Shown here: positions 1 to 8,781 of the stretch, in pieces | How positions within the stretch are numbered: position 1 is the stretch's first letter | How the letters are laid out: the number at the start of each line of letters is the position of its first letter | Source: an uncultured Eubacteriales bacterium | Lineage (GTDB): Bacteria > Bacillota > Clostridia > Oscillospirales > Oscillospiraceae | DNA length: 8,783 nucleotides | Direction: 5' to 3' | Assembly: GCA_900554705.1 (NCBI GenBank) | Contig: USIH01000091.1 | Span: 1 to 8,783 of the forward strand | Position numbers and translations under genes: made by a program | The notes under the pieces: generated by a model | Databases searched by the model: none | The model's input: only the letters and a program-made list of their open reading frames with translations | What the model was told of the DNA's origin: nothing

Positions 1-603
1 GACGGCCTGTATCACCAGACGTTCAAATACCCGCCGGAGACCATACTCAGCCACAGCTTTTACGAGAGCCACACGGAGGAATTTTACCGGTTCTACCGCG
101 AAAAAATGCTCCCCTTGGATGCAAAGCCCAACGCCGCGCATCTCAAGCTTGCGGAGCTTGAGCAGAAGGGAAAGCTGCGCGCGGTCGTCACTCAGAATAT
201 AGATGGGCTGCATCAGGCGGCAGGCAGCAAAAAGGTGCTGGAGCTTCACGGAAGCGTGCTGCGGAACTATTGTGAGAAGTGCGGAAAGTTCTACGACGCA
301 GAATATATCCTCCACTCGGAGGGAATCCCTAAGTGCGACTGCGGCGGCAGCATCAAGCCGGACGTCGTGCTCTATGAGGAAGCGCTGGACGAGAACGTGA
401 TGGCGGGTGCCATTCAGGCCATCTCGCAGGCCGATCTGCTCATCGTCGGCGGCACGAGCCTGACGGTCTATCCGGCTGCCGGTCTGCTGCGGTTCTATCG
501 CGGCCATCGTCTTGTCCTGATCAACCGCGACGAAACGCCTTATGACGATGCGGCGGATCTGGTCTTTCACGACGCGCTCGGCAGTATTTTTTCGCAGCTA
601 TGA
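1..603 (+). CDS. Sir2-family NAD-dependent protein deacylase (5' truncated by window edge)
   Basis: Sirtuins remove acyl groups from protein lysines, consuming NAD+ and releasing nicotinamide and O-acyl-ADP-ribose, in the cytoplasm. The frame is open from base 1, so 200 residues are visible. The fragment begins at DGLYHQ, just after where the family's GIPDFRS motif would lie, so roughly the first 40 residues with the GAGxS nucleotide loop are outside the window. Visible hallmarks are TQNIDGLH (fragment residues 64-71), the catalytic His in LHGS (His83), a zinc site of four cysteines in CxxC and CxC spacing (91, 94, 112, 114), KPDVVLYEE, and the NAD-binding GGTSL (150-154). The usual FGE after PDVVL is replaced by YEE, which I take as a lineage variant. 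The TGA stop overlaps the trmO start, so the two are probably co-transcribed. Family is certain; the acyl preference (acetyl, succinyl or other) cannot be read from this fragment. Confidence 0.95.
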   Translation, partial: DGLYHQTFKYPPETILSHSFYESHTEEFYRFYREKMLPLDAKPNAAHLKLAELEQKGKLRAVVTQNIDGLHQAAGSKKVLELHGSVLRNYCEKCGKFYDAEYILHSEGIPKCDCGGSIKPDVVLYEEALDENVMAGAIQAISQADLLIVGGTSLTVYPAAGLLRFYRGHRLVLINRDETPYDDAADLVFHDALGSIFSQL

Positions 604-1292
604 CCGCCATGGAAGACTACACGTTTCATCCCGTCGCCCATATTCGGAGCGACTTTCAGACAAAGTTCGGCATTCCGCGCCAGAGCGGCCTTGCGCAGTC
701 GCTCTTGGCAACGGTCGTCTTTGCGCCGGACTACCGCGCGCCGGAGGCGCTGCGCGGTATTGAGGGCTTTTCCCATCTTTGGCTCCTCTGGGGCTTTTCC
801 GCGTCAAAGGGATGGTCGCCGACCGTCCGTCCGCCCCGCTTGGGCGGCAACACGCGCGTCGGCGTCTTTGCGTCGCGCTCGCCGTTCCGTCCCAATCCCA
901 TTGGGCTGTCCTGCGTCCGGCTGGAGCGCGTCGAGCAAACGGCCGACGTCGGAACGGTGCTGATCGTTTCCGGCGCGGACCTTATGGACGGGACGCCGAT
1001 CTTCGACATTAAGCCCTACCTGCCCTACGCAGACTGCCAGCCGGAGGCGACCGGCGGTTTTGCCGCCGAAGCGCCGCACGACCTGCTTGAGGTCGACTTC
1101 CCCCCGGAGCTGCTCCTGCGCGTGCCGGAGGATCGCCGCGCGGGGCTTTGTCAGGCGCTCTCCTGCGATCCGCGGCCGTCCTATCAAGACGACCCGACCC
1201 GCGTCTACGGCATGGCCTTTGCCGGTCTGGACGTGCGCTTCCGCGTGGACGGCGCGCACCTGCTGGTCTGCGATGTTCTGACCGCCCCGTGA
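600..1292 (+). CDS. trmO: tRNA (N6-threonylcarbamoyladenosine(37)-N6)-methyltransferase TrmO
   Basis: TrmO (TsaA/YaeB family) uses S-adenosylmethionine to methylate t6A37 of tRNA-Thr, giving m6t6A and tuning decoding of ACY codons. The 230-residue length matches the roughly 235 of the E. coli protein. In order, the sequence shows HIRSDF with KFGIPRQSGL (residues 14-31), LRGIEGFSHLWLLW (51-64), the hallmark stretch from RPPRLGGN to SPFRPNPIGLS (77-104), SGADLMDGTPIFDIKPYLPY (124-143), and the C-terminal DPRPSY...RVYGM region (190-205) typical of the TrmO C-terminal domain. The start ATG at 600 overlaps the sirtuin stop as ATGA and has no Shine-Dalgarno, which suggests translation by re-initiation. 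An in-frame ATG at 609 (MEDYTFHP) would fit the family equally well and also lacks a good binding site. The gene ends five bases before a strong terminator hairpin. Confidence 0.95.
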   Translation: MTAMEDYTFHPVAHIRSDFQTKFGIPRQSGLAQSLLATVVFAPDYRAPEALRGIEGFSHLWLLWGFSASKGWSPTVRPPRLGGNTRVGVFASRSPFRPNPIGLSCVRLERVEQTADVGTVLIVSGADLMDGTPIFDIKPYLPYADCQPEATGGFAAEAPHDLLEVDFPPELLLRVPEDRRAGLCQALSCDPRPSYQDDPTRVYGMAFAGLDVRFRVDGAHLLVCDVLTAP

Positions 1293-1296
1293 GGCG

Positions 1297-1348
1297 ACAA
1301 CAAGACCCTCCGCGCGACTTGCGTCACGCGGAGGGTCTTGTTGTTTCT

Positions 1349-1350
<2 letters not shown>
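1297..1350. terminator. Probable bidirectional intrinsic terminator between convergent trmO and atpC
   Basis: A perfect 18-bp inverted repeat (1297-1314 with 1327-1344) is followed after a C/A mismatch by a further 3 bp (1316-1318 with 1323-1325) closing a TTGC loop. On the + strand the stem runs into TTTCTTT (1344-1350). On the - strand the 3' arm ends in TCTTGTTGT, a weaker U-rich end, so termination of atpC transcripts here is likely but less certain. It sits in the 56-nt gap between the trmO TGA and the atpC TAA, and the last base of the U tract falls within the atpC stop codon. Confidence 0.9.
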
Positions 1351-3995
<2,645 letters not shown>

Positions 3996-3998
3996 GGC

Positions 3999-5513
<1,515 letters not shown>

Positions 5514-5534
5514 GGTTTCACCAACCTTACACTA

Positions 5535-6062
5535 TCAAACTATCGTATCGGCCAGACTGCTGCGCAGCTTGTCCAATCGGGTGCGAATGCTGTCGTCGAG
5601 CTGTACGCCGCCGTAACGCAGCGTGATGCCGCCGATGAGGGAAGCATCCACGCGGTTGGTCAGCAGCACCGTCTTGCCCGTGACCTGCGCCAGCTTGCGC
5701 TCCAGCGCCTCGCACTGCTGCGGCTGCATGGCGACCGCAGTGATCGCCGTGGCGCGCAGAATGCCGTGCGCCTCGTCAAAGCAGGCGCGGTAAGCCTCCT
5801 CGCAGGCAAAGAAGCGGTGCATGGAGCGTTTTTCACAGAGGATGCACAGGAAATTCAGCAAGATCTCCTCCACCCCGTCAAACGCCTGCCGCAGCAGCGC
5901 AATTTTTTCTTCCTTGGCGACCGCAGGCGTGTCCATCAGCGTCAGATAAGACGGTGACAGCGCGTCGCGCACCAGCGAAAGCTGCTGCCGCACCGTTTCG
6001 TCCACGCCTCCCTCGGCAGCAAGGTCGTACAGTGCTTTCCCGTATGCCGTCGCATCAATCAT
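5535..6062 (-). CDS. atpH: F1Fo ATP synthase delta subunit (stator)
   Basis: Delta (OSCP-like) sits on top of F1 and ties it to the b subunits so that the head does not turn with the rotor. The 175-residue protein has the usual all-helical N-terminal domain starting AYGKALYDLA (6-15) and the conserved C-terminal VDASLIGGITLRYGGVQLDDSI region (residues about 138-160). The ATG is preceded by GGGAG at six bases, inside the end of atpF; the two genes overlap by eight bases (6055-6062). It ends 21 bases before the GTG of atpA. Delta is the least conserved F1 subunit, but the context and the C-terminal motif make the call secure. Confidence 0.96.
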   Translation of the reverse strand: MIDATAYGKALYDLAAEGGVDETVRQQLSLVRDALSPSYLTLMDTPAVAKEEKIALLRQAFDGVEEILLNFLCILCEKRSMHRFFACEEAYRACFDEAHGILRATAITAVAMQPQQCEALERKLAQVTGKTVLLTNRVDASLIGGITLRYGGVQLDDSIRTRLDKLRSSLADTIV

Positions 6063-6573
6063 GATGTTCTCCCAGATTTTCGATGAAGGTGTCGATCAGC
6101 TCCGCGTGTTCCGACGCTTTGATGTCTCGCGCCAGAACCGCTGAGGCAATATCGACCGCCATCACGGAAACCTCGTCTTTGATTTCATTGAGCGCACGCT
6201 TCTTTTCCAATTCCACCTGCTCGTCGGCACGGCGAAGCGTCTGCGCCGCCTTCTCCTGCGCCTGACGCAGCATTTCTTCGTCACGAAGCTGCGCCTTGCG
6301 GTAAGCGTCCTTCAAAATGGCGTCCTTCGCCTCGTCCGCCTCGGAAAGGCACTTTTCATAGCGCTCCTTCAGCACTGTCGCGTCCTGCTTGGAACGGTTG
6401 GCGTCCTCGTAGAGGTCGTCGATCTCCTTCTGCCGCGAGTCAATCATATTTTTGACCGGCCGGAACAGCAGCTTGCGCATGAAAAAGTAAAGGATGACCA
6501 GATTGCACAGGGTGAACAGGCACGTCCAGAAATTGACGCCGACGAAGCTCTCAAAGCCGGTTAAAAACTTCAA
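6055..6573 (-). CDS. atpF: F1Fo ATP synthase b subunit (peripheral stalk), TTG start
   Basis: Subunit b anchors the stator in the membrane and reaches up to delta. The 172-residue protein has one transmembrane helix (about 13-31, VNFWTCLFTLCNLVILYFF), then the conserved basic FRPVKNMIDSRQKEI (37-51) and a long charged coiled coil rich in Ala, Glu, Lys and Arg. The start is TTG at 6573. An in-frame TGA sits two codons upstream (6577-6579), no in-frame ATG exists before residue 32, and an AAAGGAG lies nine bases before the TTG. An ATG at 6580 is out of frame and opens only a nine-codon reading frame (see the start-site entry). The 3' end overlaps atpH by eight bases. Confidence 0.97.
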   Translation of the reverse strand: MKFLTGFESFVGVNFWTCLFTLCNLVILYFFMRKLLFRPVKNMIDSRQKEIDDLYEDANRSKQDATVLKERYEKCLSEADEAKDAILKDAYRKAQLRDEEMLRQAQEKAAQTLRRADEQVELEKKRALNEIKDEVSVMAVDIASAVLARDIKASEHAELIDTFIENLGEHHD

Positions 6574-6590
6574 GCCTCATCACTCCTTTC
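6571..6590 (-). promoter_or_regulatory. atpF ribosome binding site with TTG start and out-of-frame decoy ATG
   Basis: AAAGGAG (6583-6589 on the complement) lies nine bases before the TTG at 6571-6573. Between them is an ATG at 6578-6580, only two bases from the Shine-Dalgarno and in another frame; it reads nine codons and stops at TGA inside atpF. The in-frame TGA at 6577-6579 rules out an upstream extension, so TTG is the only start that keeps the membrane helix. Confidence 0.75.
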
Positions 6591-6598
6591 TCGTTTTC

Positions 6599-6832
6599 TT
6601 AGAAGACGAAGAGAAGGAGCAGCGCAATGACCAGAGAGTAAATACCGGTGGACTCGGTGATCGCACAGCCAAGGATCATGTTGGTACGCAGCGTGTTTGC
6701 CATTTCGGGCTGACGTGCCATACCTTCCAGTGCGCAGCCAACCGCGTGGCCTTCGCCGACTGCCGGACCGATAGCGCCGATGCCCATGCAGAGTCCGGCA
6801 CCGATTGCGATCAAACCTCTTGCTAAATCCAT
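6599..6832 (-). CDS. atpE: F1Fo ATP synthase c subunit, Na+-type two-carboxylate rotor
   Basis: The c subunit forms the ring that rotates as ions bind and leave. The 77-residue protein is two hydrophobic helices (about 5-31 and 50-76) joined by the polar loop ARQPE (39-43), which contacts gamma and epsilon. The ion site reads PxxxE in helix 1 (Pro23, Glu27) and EST..Y in helix 2 (Glu60, Ser61, Thr62, Tyr65). By comparison with known rotors, Glu60 is the essential carboxylate, Ser61 and Thr62 are sodium-site residues, and Glu27 takes the place of the Ilyobacter Gln32, as in the Fusobacterium two-carboxylate ring. Sodium coupling is therefore inferred. The protein is slightly short, ending at LLLLFVF, and has three cysteines (15, 33, 56) in or near the membrane. 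A strong GGAGG seven bases before the ATG and an AT-only leader suggest high translation, as needed for a multi-copy subunit. Confidence 0.98.
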   Translation of the reverse strand: MDLARGLIAIGAGLCMGIGAIGPAVGEGHAVGCALEGMARQPEMANTLRTNMILGCAITESTGIYSLVIALLLLFVF

Positions 6833-6863
6833 AACTAAACCTCCAAATTATTTTTATATAAAG
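6833..6863 (-). promoter_or_regulatory. atpE translation initiation region: AT-only leader plus GGAGG
   Basis: The 31-nt gap between atpB and atpE holds 18 consecutive A/T bases (6845-6862) and then GGAGG (6840-6844 on the complement) seven bases before the ATG. This is the least structured, strongest-looking initiation site in the operon. In E. coli an A/U-rich leader before atpE raises c-subunit synthesis; the same role here is inferred. Confidence 0.6.
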
Positions 6864-7634
6864 TTAATTGCTGACTGTGTTTTCCTCGGGCGGCGGGCAG
6901 GCGGAGCCGACGAATACCATCGTCAGCATACAGAAGACCAGCGCCTGAATGCAGCCGGAGAAGAGGTCGAAGTAAATCGACAAAAATGCGGGGATACCCA
7001 CCTGAAACAGCGGGATCTGGCTGATCACCTGATTGGGGATCCAGCCGAGCAGAAGCGAGCTAAGCGAGGCGAGCGCCGCATAGATGAGCGTCGTCAGAAC
7101 GCCGCCGCCCGCAATGTTGCCAAAATGACGGAAGGACATGGAGATCGGCTGCGCGATCTCACTGACGATGTTCAGCGGCGTCATGATGACGACCGGCTCC
7201 GTGAAGCCCTTGAGCCATCCAAAGAAGCCGTTTGCCTTGATGTTCTGATACCAGACCATCACGGAAGTGATCAGCGCCCATGTGACCGTCGTGCTCAGGT
7301 CGGCCGTCGTGCTGCGGAAGACTCCGCCGAAGAGGCTGATGAGCGTTCCGAAGACGGACGAGCAGAAGAGCGCGCCGATATAAGGCGCAAAGCGGAGATT
7401 GTGCTCGCCCATCGTATCGCTGACGAGACTGTACAGCGCGCTGACCGCCTTCTCCGTGAGCACCTGCCCTCTGCCGGGGCGCTTGGTCAGGTTTCTGCCC
7501 AAGCGCCAGCTCAAAAGGATCAGTGCCACCATGACGATCAGTGACGAAAGCACCGTTTGTGTAATGCAAACGTTCAGGCCGAAGAGCGAGAACTCAACTA
7601 AAATTCTCGGCCCTGTGATATTAACACCGTTCAT
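6864..7634 (-). CDS. atpB: F1Fo ATP synthase a subunit
   Basis: Subunit a forms the two half-channels that carry ions to and from the c ring. The 256-residue protein is strongly hydrophobic, with likely membrane segments near 20-43, 83-105, 113-131, 178-198 and 212-243. The essential arginine is Arg169 in SMSFRHFGNIAGG (165-177), which matches the family's SLRLFGNxxGG; Gln230 in SGCIQALVF is the conserved glutamine of the last helix. The short hydrophilic tail CPPPEENTVSN ends the protein. The ATG overlaps the atpI TGA as ATGA, with a GGGG ten bases upstream, so the genes are probably translationally coupled. It precedes atpE by 31 bases. Whether the half-channels carry Na+ cannot be told from this protein alone. 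Confidence 0.98.
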   Translation of the reverse strand: MNGVNITGPRILVEFSLFGLNVCITQTVLSSLIVMVALILLSWRLGRNLTKRPGRGQVLTEKAVSALYSLVSDTMGEHNLRFAPYIGALFCSSVFGTLISLFGGVFRSTTADLSTTVTWALITSVMVWYQNIKANGFFGWLKGFTEPVVIMTPLNIVSEIAQPISMSFRHFGNIAGGGVLTTLIYAALASLSSLLLGWIPNQVISQIPLFQVGIPAFLSIYFDLFSGCIQALVFCMLTMVFVGSACPPPEENTVSN

Positions 7635-8032
7635 TTGGTCGGTTCCCCTTTCTTTCTAAAAAGCTGCGGGGCAAAGAGCGCCAGCCGCATCAGGCAGAGC
7701 GGCAGCAGCGTGGCGATCGGGTCGAACCGACCGCTCCTGAGCGCAATGACCAAGATCGCAAGCATACCGAGCGAGCGCAGAAGGAAACTGCCGCGCATGG
7801 CCAGCTGCCCCTTCGCGGGACTTTCGGCCGTTTCTGCGCGCAGCGCAGAAAGCACAAGGAGCAGAAAGCTCACCATGCTCACGCCCGCACCCAGCAGGCC
7901 GCCGTAGAGCACCTTGCCGCTCCAATGACCCGTCAGCCAAAAGATCAGCAGCATAAGCCCCGTCAAGAACACCTGTGCAAGAAACAGCGAGACAAAGTCG
8001 CGCAGTGTCCGGAAAAATTTATTTTCCGCCAT
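7631..8032 (-). CDS. atpI: ATP synthase subunit I family membrane protein (AtpI-like)
   Basis: This 133-residue protein has four likely membrane helices (about 11-33, 41-65, 83-99, 104-122) and a basic C-terminus (RKKGEPTK). Its size, topology and position directly before atpB match the ATP-synt_I family, whose members help assemble the c ring in some bacteria and, with AtpZ, have been linked to Mg2+/Ca2+ handling in alkaliphilic Bacillus. The sequence is weakly conserved, so the call leans on context. Features seen are VLYGGLLGAGVSMVSFLLL in helix 2 and an arginine-bearing fourth helix (LCLMRLALFAPQLF). The start overlaps atpZ by 14 bases, and the GGAGG that serves it lies five to six bases upstream inside the atpZ coding sequence. 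Confidence 0.88.
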   Translation of the reverse strand: MAENKFFRTLRDFVSLFLAQVFLTGLMLLIFWLTGHWSGKVLYGGLLGAGVSMVSFLLLVLSALRAETAESPAKGQLAMRGSFLLRSLGMLAILVIALRSGRFDPIATLLPLCLMRLALFAPQLFRKKGEPTK

Positions 8033-8279
8033 TTTTTCCTCCTTCCGCTCGAGTCGGATCTACATGGTCCTTGTACTTTACGATGAAATAGATCATGCTG
8101 TAAAATCCAAGCAGGACGCCGAGAATGATCGCAACGGCAAGCACCCACTTGCCCCAACCGCAGCGGTTGTTCAGATACCAGCCGCCCAAGATCAGAAGAC
8201 CGGCGGGGCAAAGCATGGAAAAACTCGCCTGCATCACAAAGTTGAGCGCGTAGACCGCGCGGAACAGCTTTTTGTGCAT
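8019..8279 (-). CDS. atpZ: AtpZ/ATPase_gene1-like small membrane protein
   Basis: This 86-residue protein has two hydrophobic helices (about 16-35 and 45-67) and a charged tail (KYKDHVDPTRAEGGKNGGK). The pattern ALNFVMQASFSMLCPAGLLILGGWYL followed by a short polar turn and a GVLLGFYSMIYFIVK helix matches the AtpZ (ATPase_gene1) family, first gene of many Firmicutes atp operons; AtpZ acts with AtpI and may form a Mg2+/Ca2+ path. I chose the ATG at 8279 because AGGAGG lies ten bases upstream and the operon promoter lies just beyond. The reading frame stays open to an ATG at 8393, but that start would lie upstream of the promoter and adds 38 residues without family resemblance. The TAA lies inside atpI. 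Confidence 0.85.
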   Translation of the reverse strand: MHKKLFRAVYALNFVMQASFSMLCPAGLLILGGWYLNNRCGWGKWVLAVAIILGVLLGFYSMIYFIVKYKDHVDPTRAEGGKNGGK

Positions 8280-8309
8280 ACGCTTCCACCCTCCTGCCAA
8301 AAATCCACC

Positions 8310-8328
8310 GATGCGATTATATCGCATC
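8310..8328. promoter_or_regulatory. Perfect palindrome over the -10 box, operator candidate
   Basis: GATGCGAT (8310-8317), three spacer bases and ATCGCATC (8321-8328) form a perfect 8-bp inverted repeat. It covers the TATAAT and reaches roughly from -19 to the predicted start site. A dimeric repressor bound here would block RNA polymerase; as RNA only the start-proximal arm would be transcribed, so a DNA site is the more likely meaning. No regulator is known from this window. Confidence 0.5.
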
Positions 8329-8344
8329 TTTGTCAAAAAAGCAA
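8316..8344 (-). promoter_or_regulatory. Main promoter of the atp operon
   Basis: On the complement, TTGCTT (8339-8344) is followed after exactly 17 bases by a consensus TATAAT (8316-8321). Transcription would start near 8309, giving a leader of about 30 nt with the AGGAGG of atpZ. It is the only strong sigma-70/sigma-A-type match upstream of the operon. A TTGACA at 8331-8336 is only nine bases from this -10 and cannot pair with it. Confidence 0.8.
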
Positions 8345-8373
8345 GCGCGGATGCCTCATTTCCCGGTGTTTGA

Positions 8374-8382
8374 AGTATAGCA
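8374..8382 (-). promoter_or_regulatory. Possible second, extended -10 promoter upstream of atpZ
   Basis: The complement reads TGCTATACT, an extended -10 form (TGnTATAxT) lying 53-58 bases upstream of the main -10. The hexamer 17 bases before it, TATGCG, is a poor -35. Transcripts from here would pass through the main promoter and the palindrome into atpZ. Support is weak. Confidence 0.25.
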
Positions 8383-8497
8383 CATCCAGTCACGTGCGCA
8401 TACGGTCAATCACGGCGAAAACATCCAAAATTCAGACAAACTACGGTTTTTGCACAAAACGCATTTTGCAGTATCCCATGCACGCATCGAAACCGGA

Positions 8498-8705
8498 GGA
8501 GACGATAACATCTTCCGTGCGCTCAAGCTCCCTTGTCAGAGGGAAGCTGTTAGTGCATATCACTTCATCGTCTCTCGACAGCGGGCCTTGCGTGTCACTG
8601 GGCTGCTGGATTTTTAGAAGTCGGAATAACCGTTGAGACGGGCATTGCATTCCCAGAGGCAATTCCCTCATAAAAGCAGGCCATTTTGACGGTTATGGCT
8701 TTTTG
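8498..8705 (+). ncRNA. Candidate structured RNA of unknown class
   Basis: Four nested or consecutive stems can be drawn. P1 pairs 8498-8506 with 8567-8575 (8 Watson-Crick pairs plus G-U) and encloses an 8-bp hairpin with one bulged A (8526-8548). P2 pairs 8579-8587 with 8600-8608, nine-position stem with one G-U and one G-G mismatch. P3 pairs 8626-8638 with 8684-8696, 13 continuous pairs including three G-U type wobbles, and encloses hairpin P4 (8640-8648 with 8659-8667). TTTTT follows at 8700-8704. The wobble pairs are G-U only when read as + strand RNA and become A-C mismatches on the other strand, which favours the + strand. No clear promoter was found upstream; the best is TTGCAC (8450-8455) with TATCCC, which is poor. 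I do not recognise a known RNA family. Confidence 0.35.
8678..8705 (+). terminator. Possible intrinsic terminator ending the candidate RNA
   Basis: AGGCCAT (8678-8684) can pair with ATGGCTT (8695-8701), seven pairs including one G-U, around a 10-base loop, followed by a short U run to 8704. The same bases 8684-8696 also form the 3' side of the longer P3 stem, so the two structures exclude each other. P3 itself, followed by GGC and the U run, could equally act as the terminator hairpin. Confidence 0.4.
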
Positions 8706-8714
8706 TTAAGCGGA

Positions 8715-8729
8715 AGGGGGCTGCCCCCT
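8715..8729. repeat. GC-rich short palindrome
   Basis: AGGGGGC and GCCCCCT are perfect inverted repeats with one base between them; as RNA this would fold as a 6-bp stem with a three-base loop. It lies 13 bases before the terminator hairpin arm region and after the candidate RNA. Short GC palindromes of this kind are often dispersed in genomes, but copy number cannot be judged from one window. Confidence 0.5.
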
Positions 8730-8742
8730 CAGCCTGTCAAAG

Positions 8743-8781
8743 AACCCATGCTTTCAAGAGGCGAAAGCATGGGTTTTCTTT
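8743..8781. terminator. Intrinsic terminator hairpin at window edge
   Basis: A perfect 13-bp stem (8743-8755 with 8763-8775) closes a seven-base loop and runs into TTTTCTTT (8774-8781) on the + strand. On the complement the stem is followed by CTTTG and preceded by an A-rich run, so it may also stop transcripts entering from beyond the right edge. Which gene it serves cannot be seen here. Confidence 0.8.

Noticed and set aside
8331..8336. TTGACA as the -35 of the atp promoter
   Set aside because: It is nine bases from TATAAT; 17 bases on from it lies CATCGG, not a -10. TTGCTT at 8339-8344 has the correct 17-base spacing.
8280..8393. Longer atpZ beginning at the ATG at 8393
   Set aside because: The extension runs across the strong promoter, has no binding site and shows no AtpZ family resemblance; the ATG at 8279 has AGGAGG and fits the family.
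8450..8477. TTGCAC...TATCCC as a + strand promoter for the candidate RNA
   Set aside because: Spacing of 16 is acceptable but TATCCC matches the -10 at only three of six positions.
8064..8636. 190-codon + strand frame opposite atpZ and the non-coding region
   Set aside because: Low-complexity translation without motif, crossing the promoter and running antisense to atpZ.
8441..8671. 76-codon frame on the complement
   Set aside because: No Shine-Dalgarno, codon use unlike neighbouring genes, no recognisable motif, and it overlaps inverted repeats that better explain the sequence. A protein search could reopen this.
8490..8705. tRNA, tmRNA, SRP RNA, T-box or common riboswitch
   Set aside because: No TTCGA loop, no tmRNA tag or SRP core motif, no T-box AGGGTGGNACCGCG, and no familiar riboswitch core could be seen by eye.
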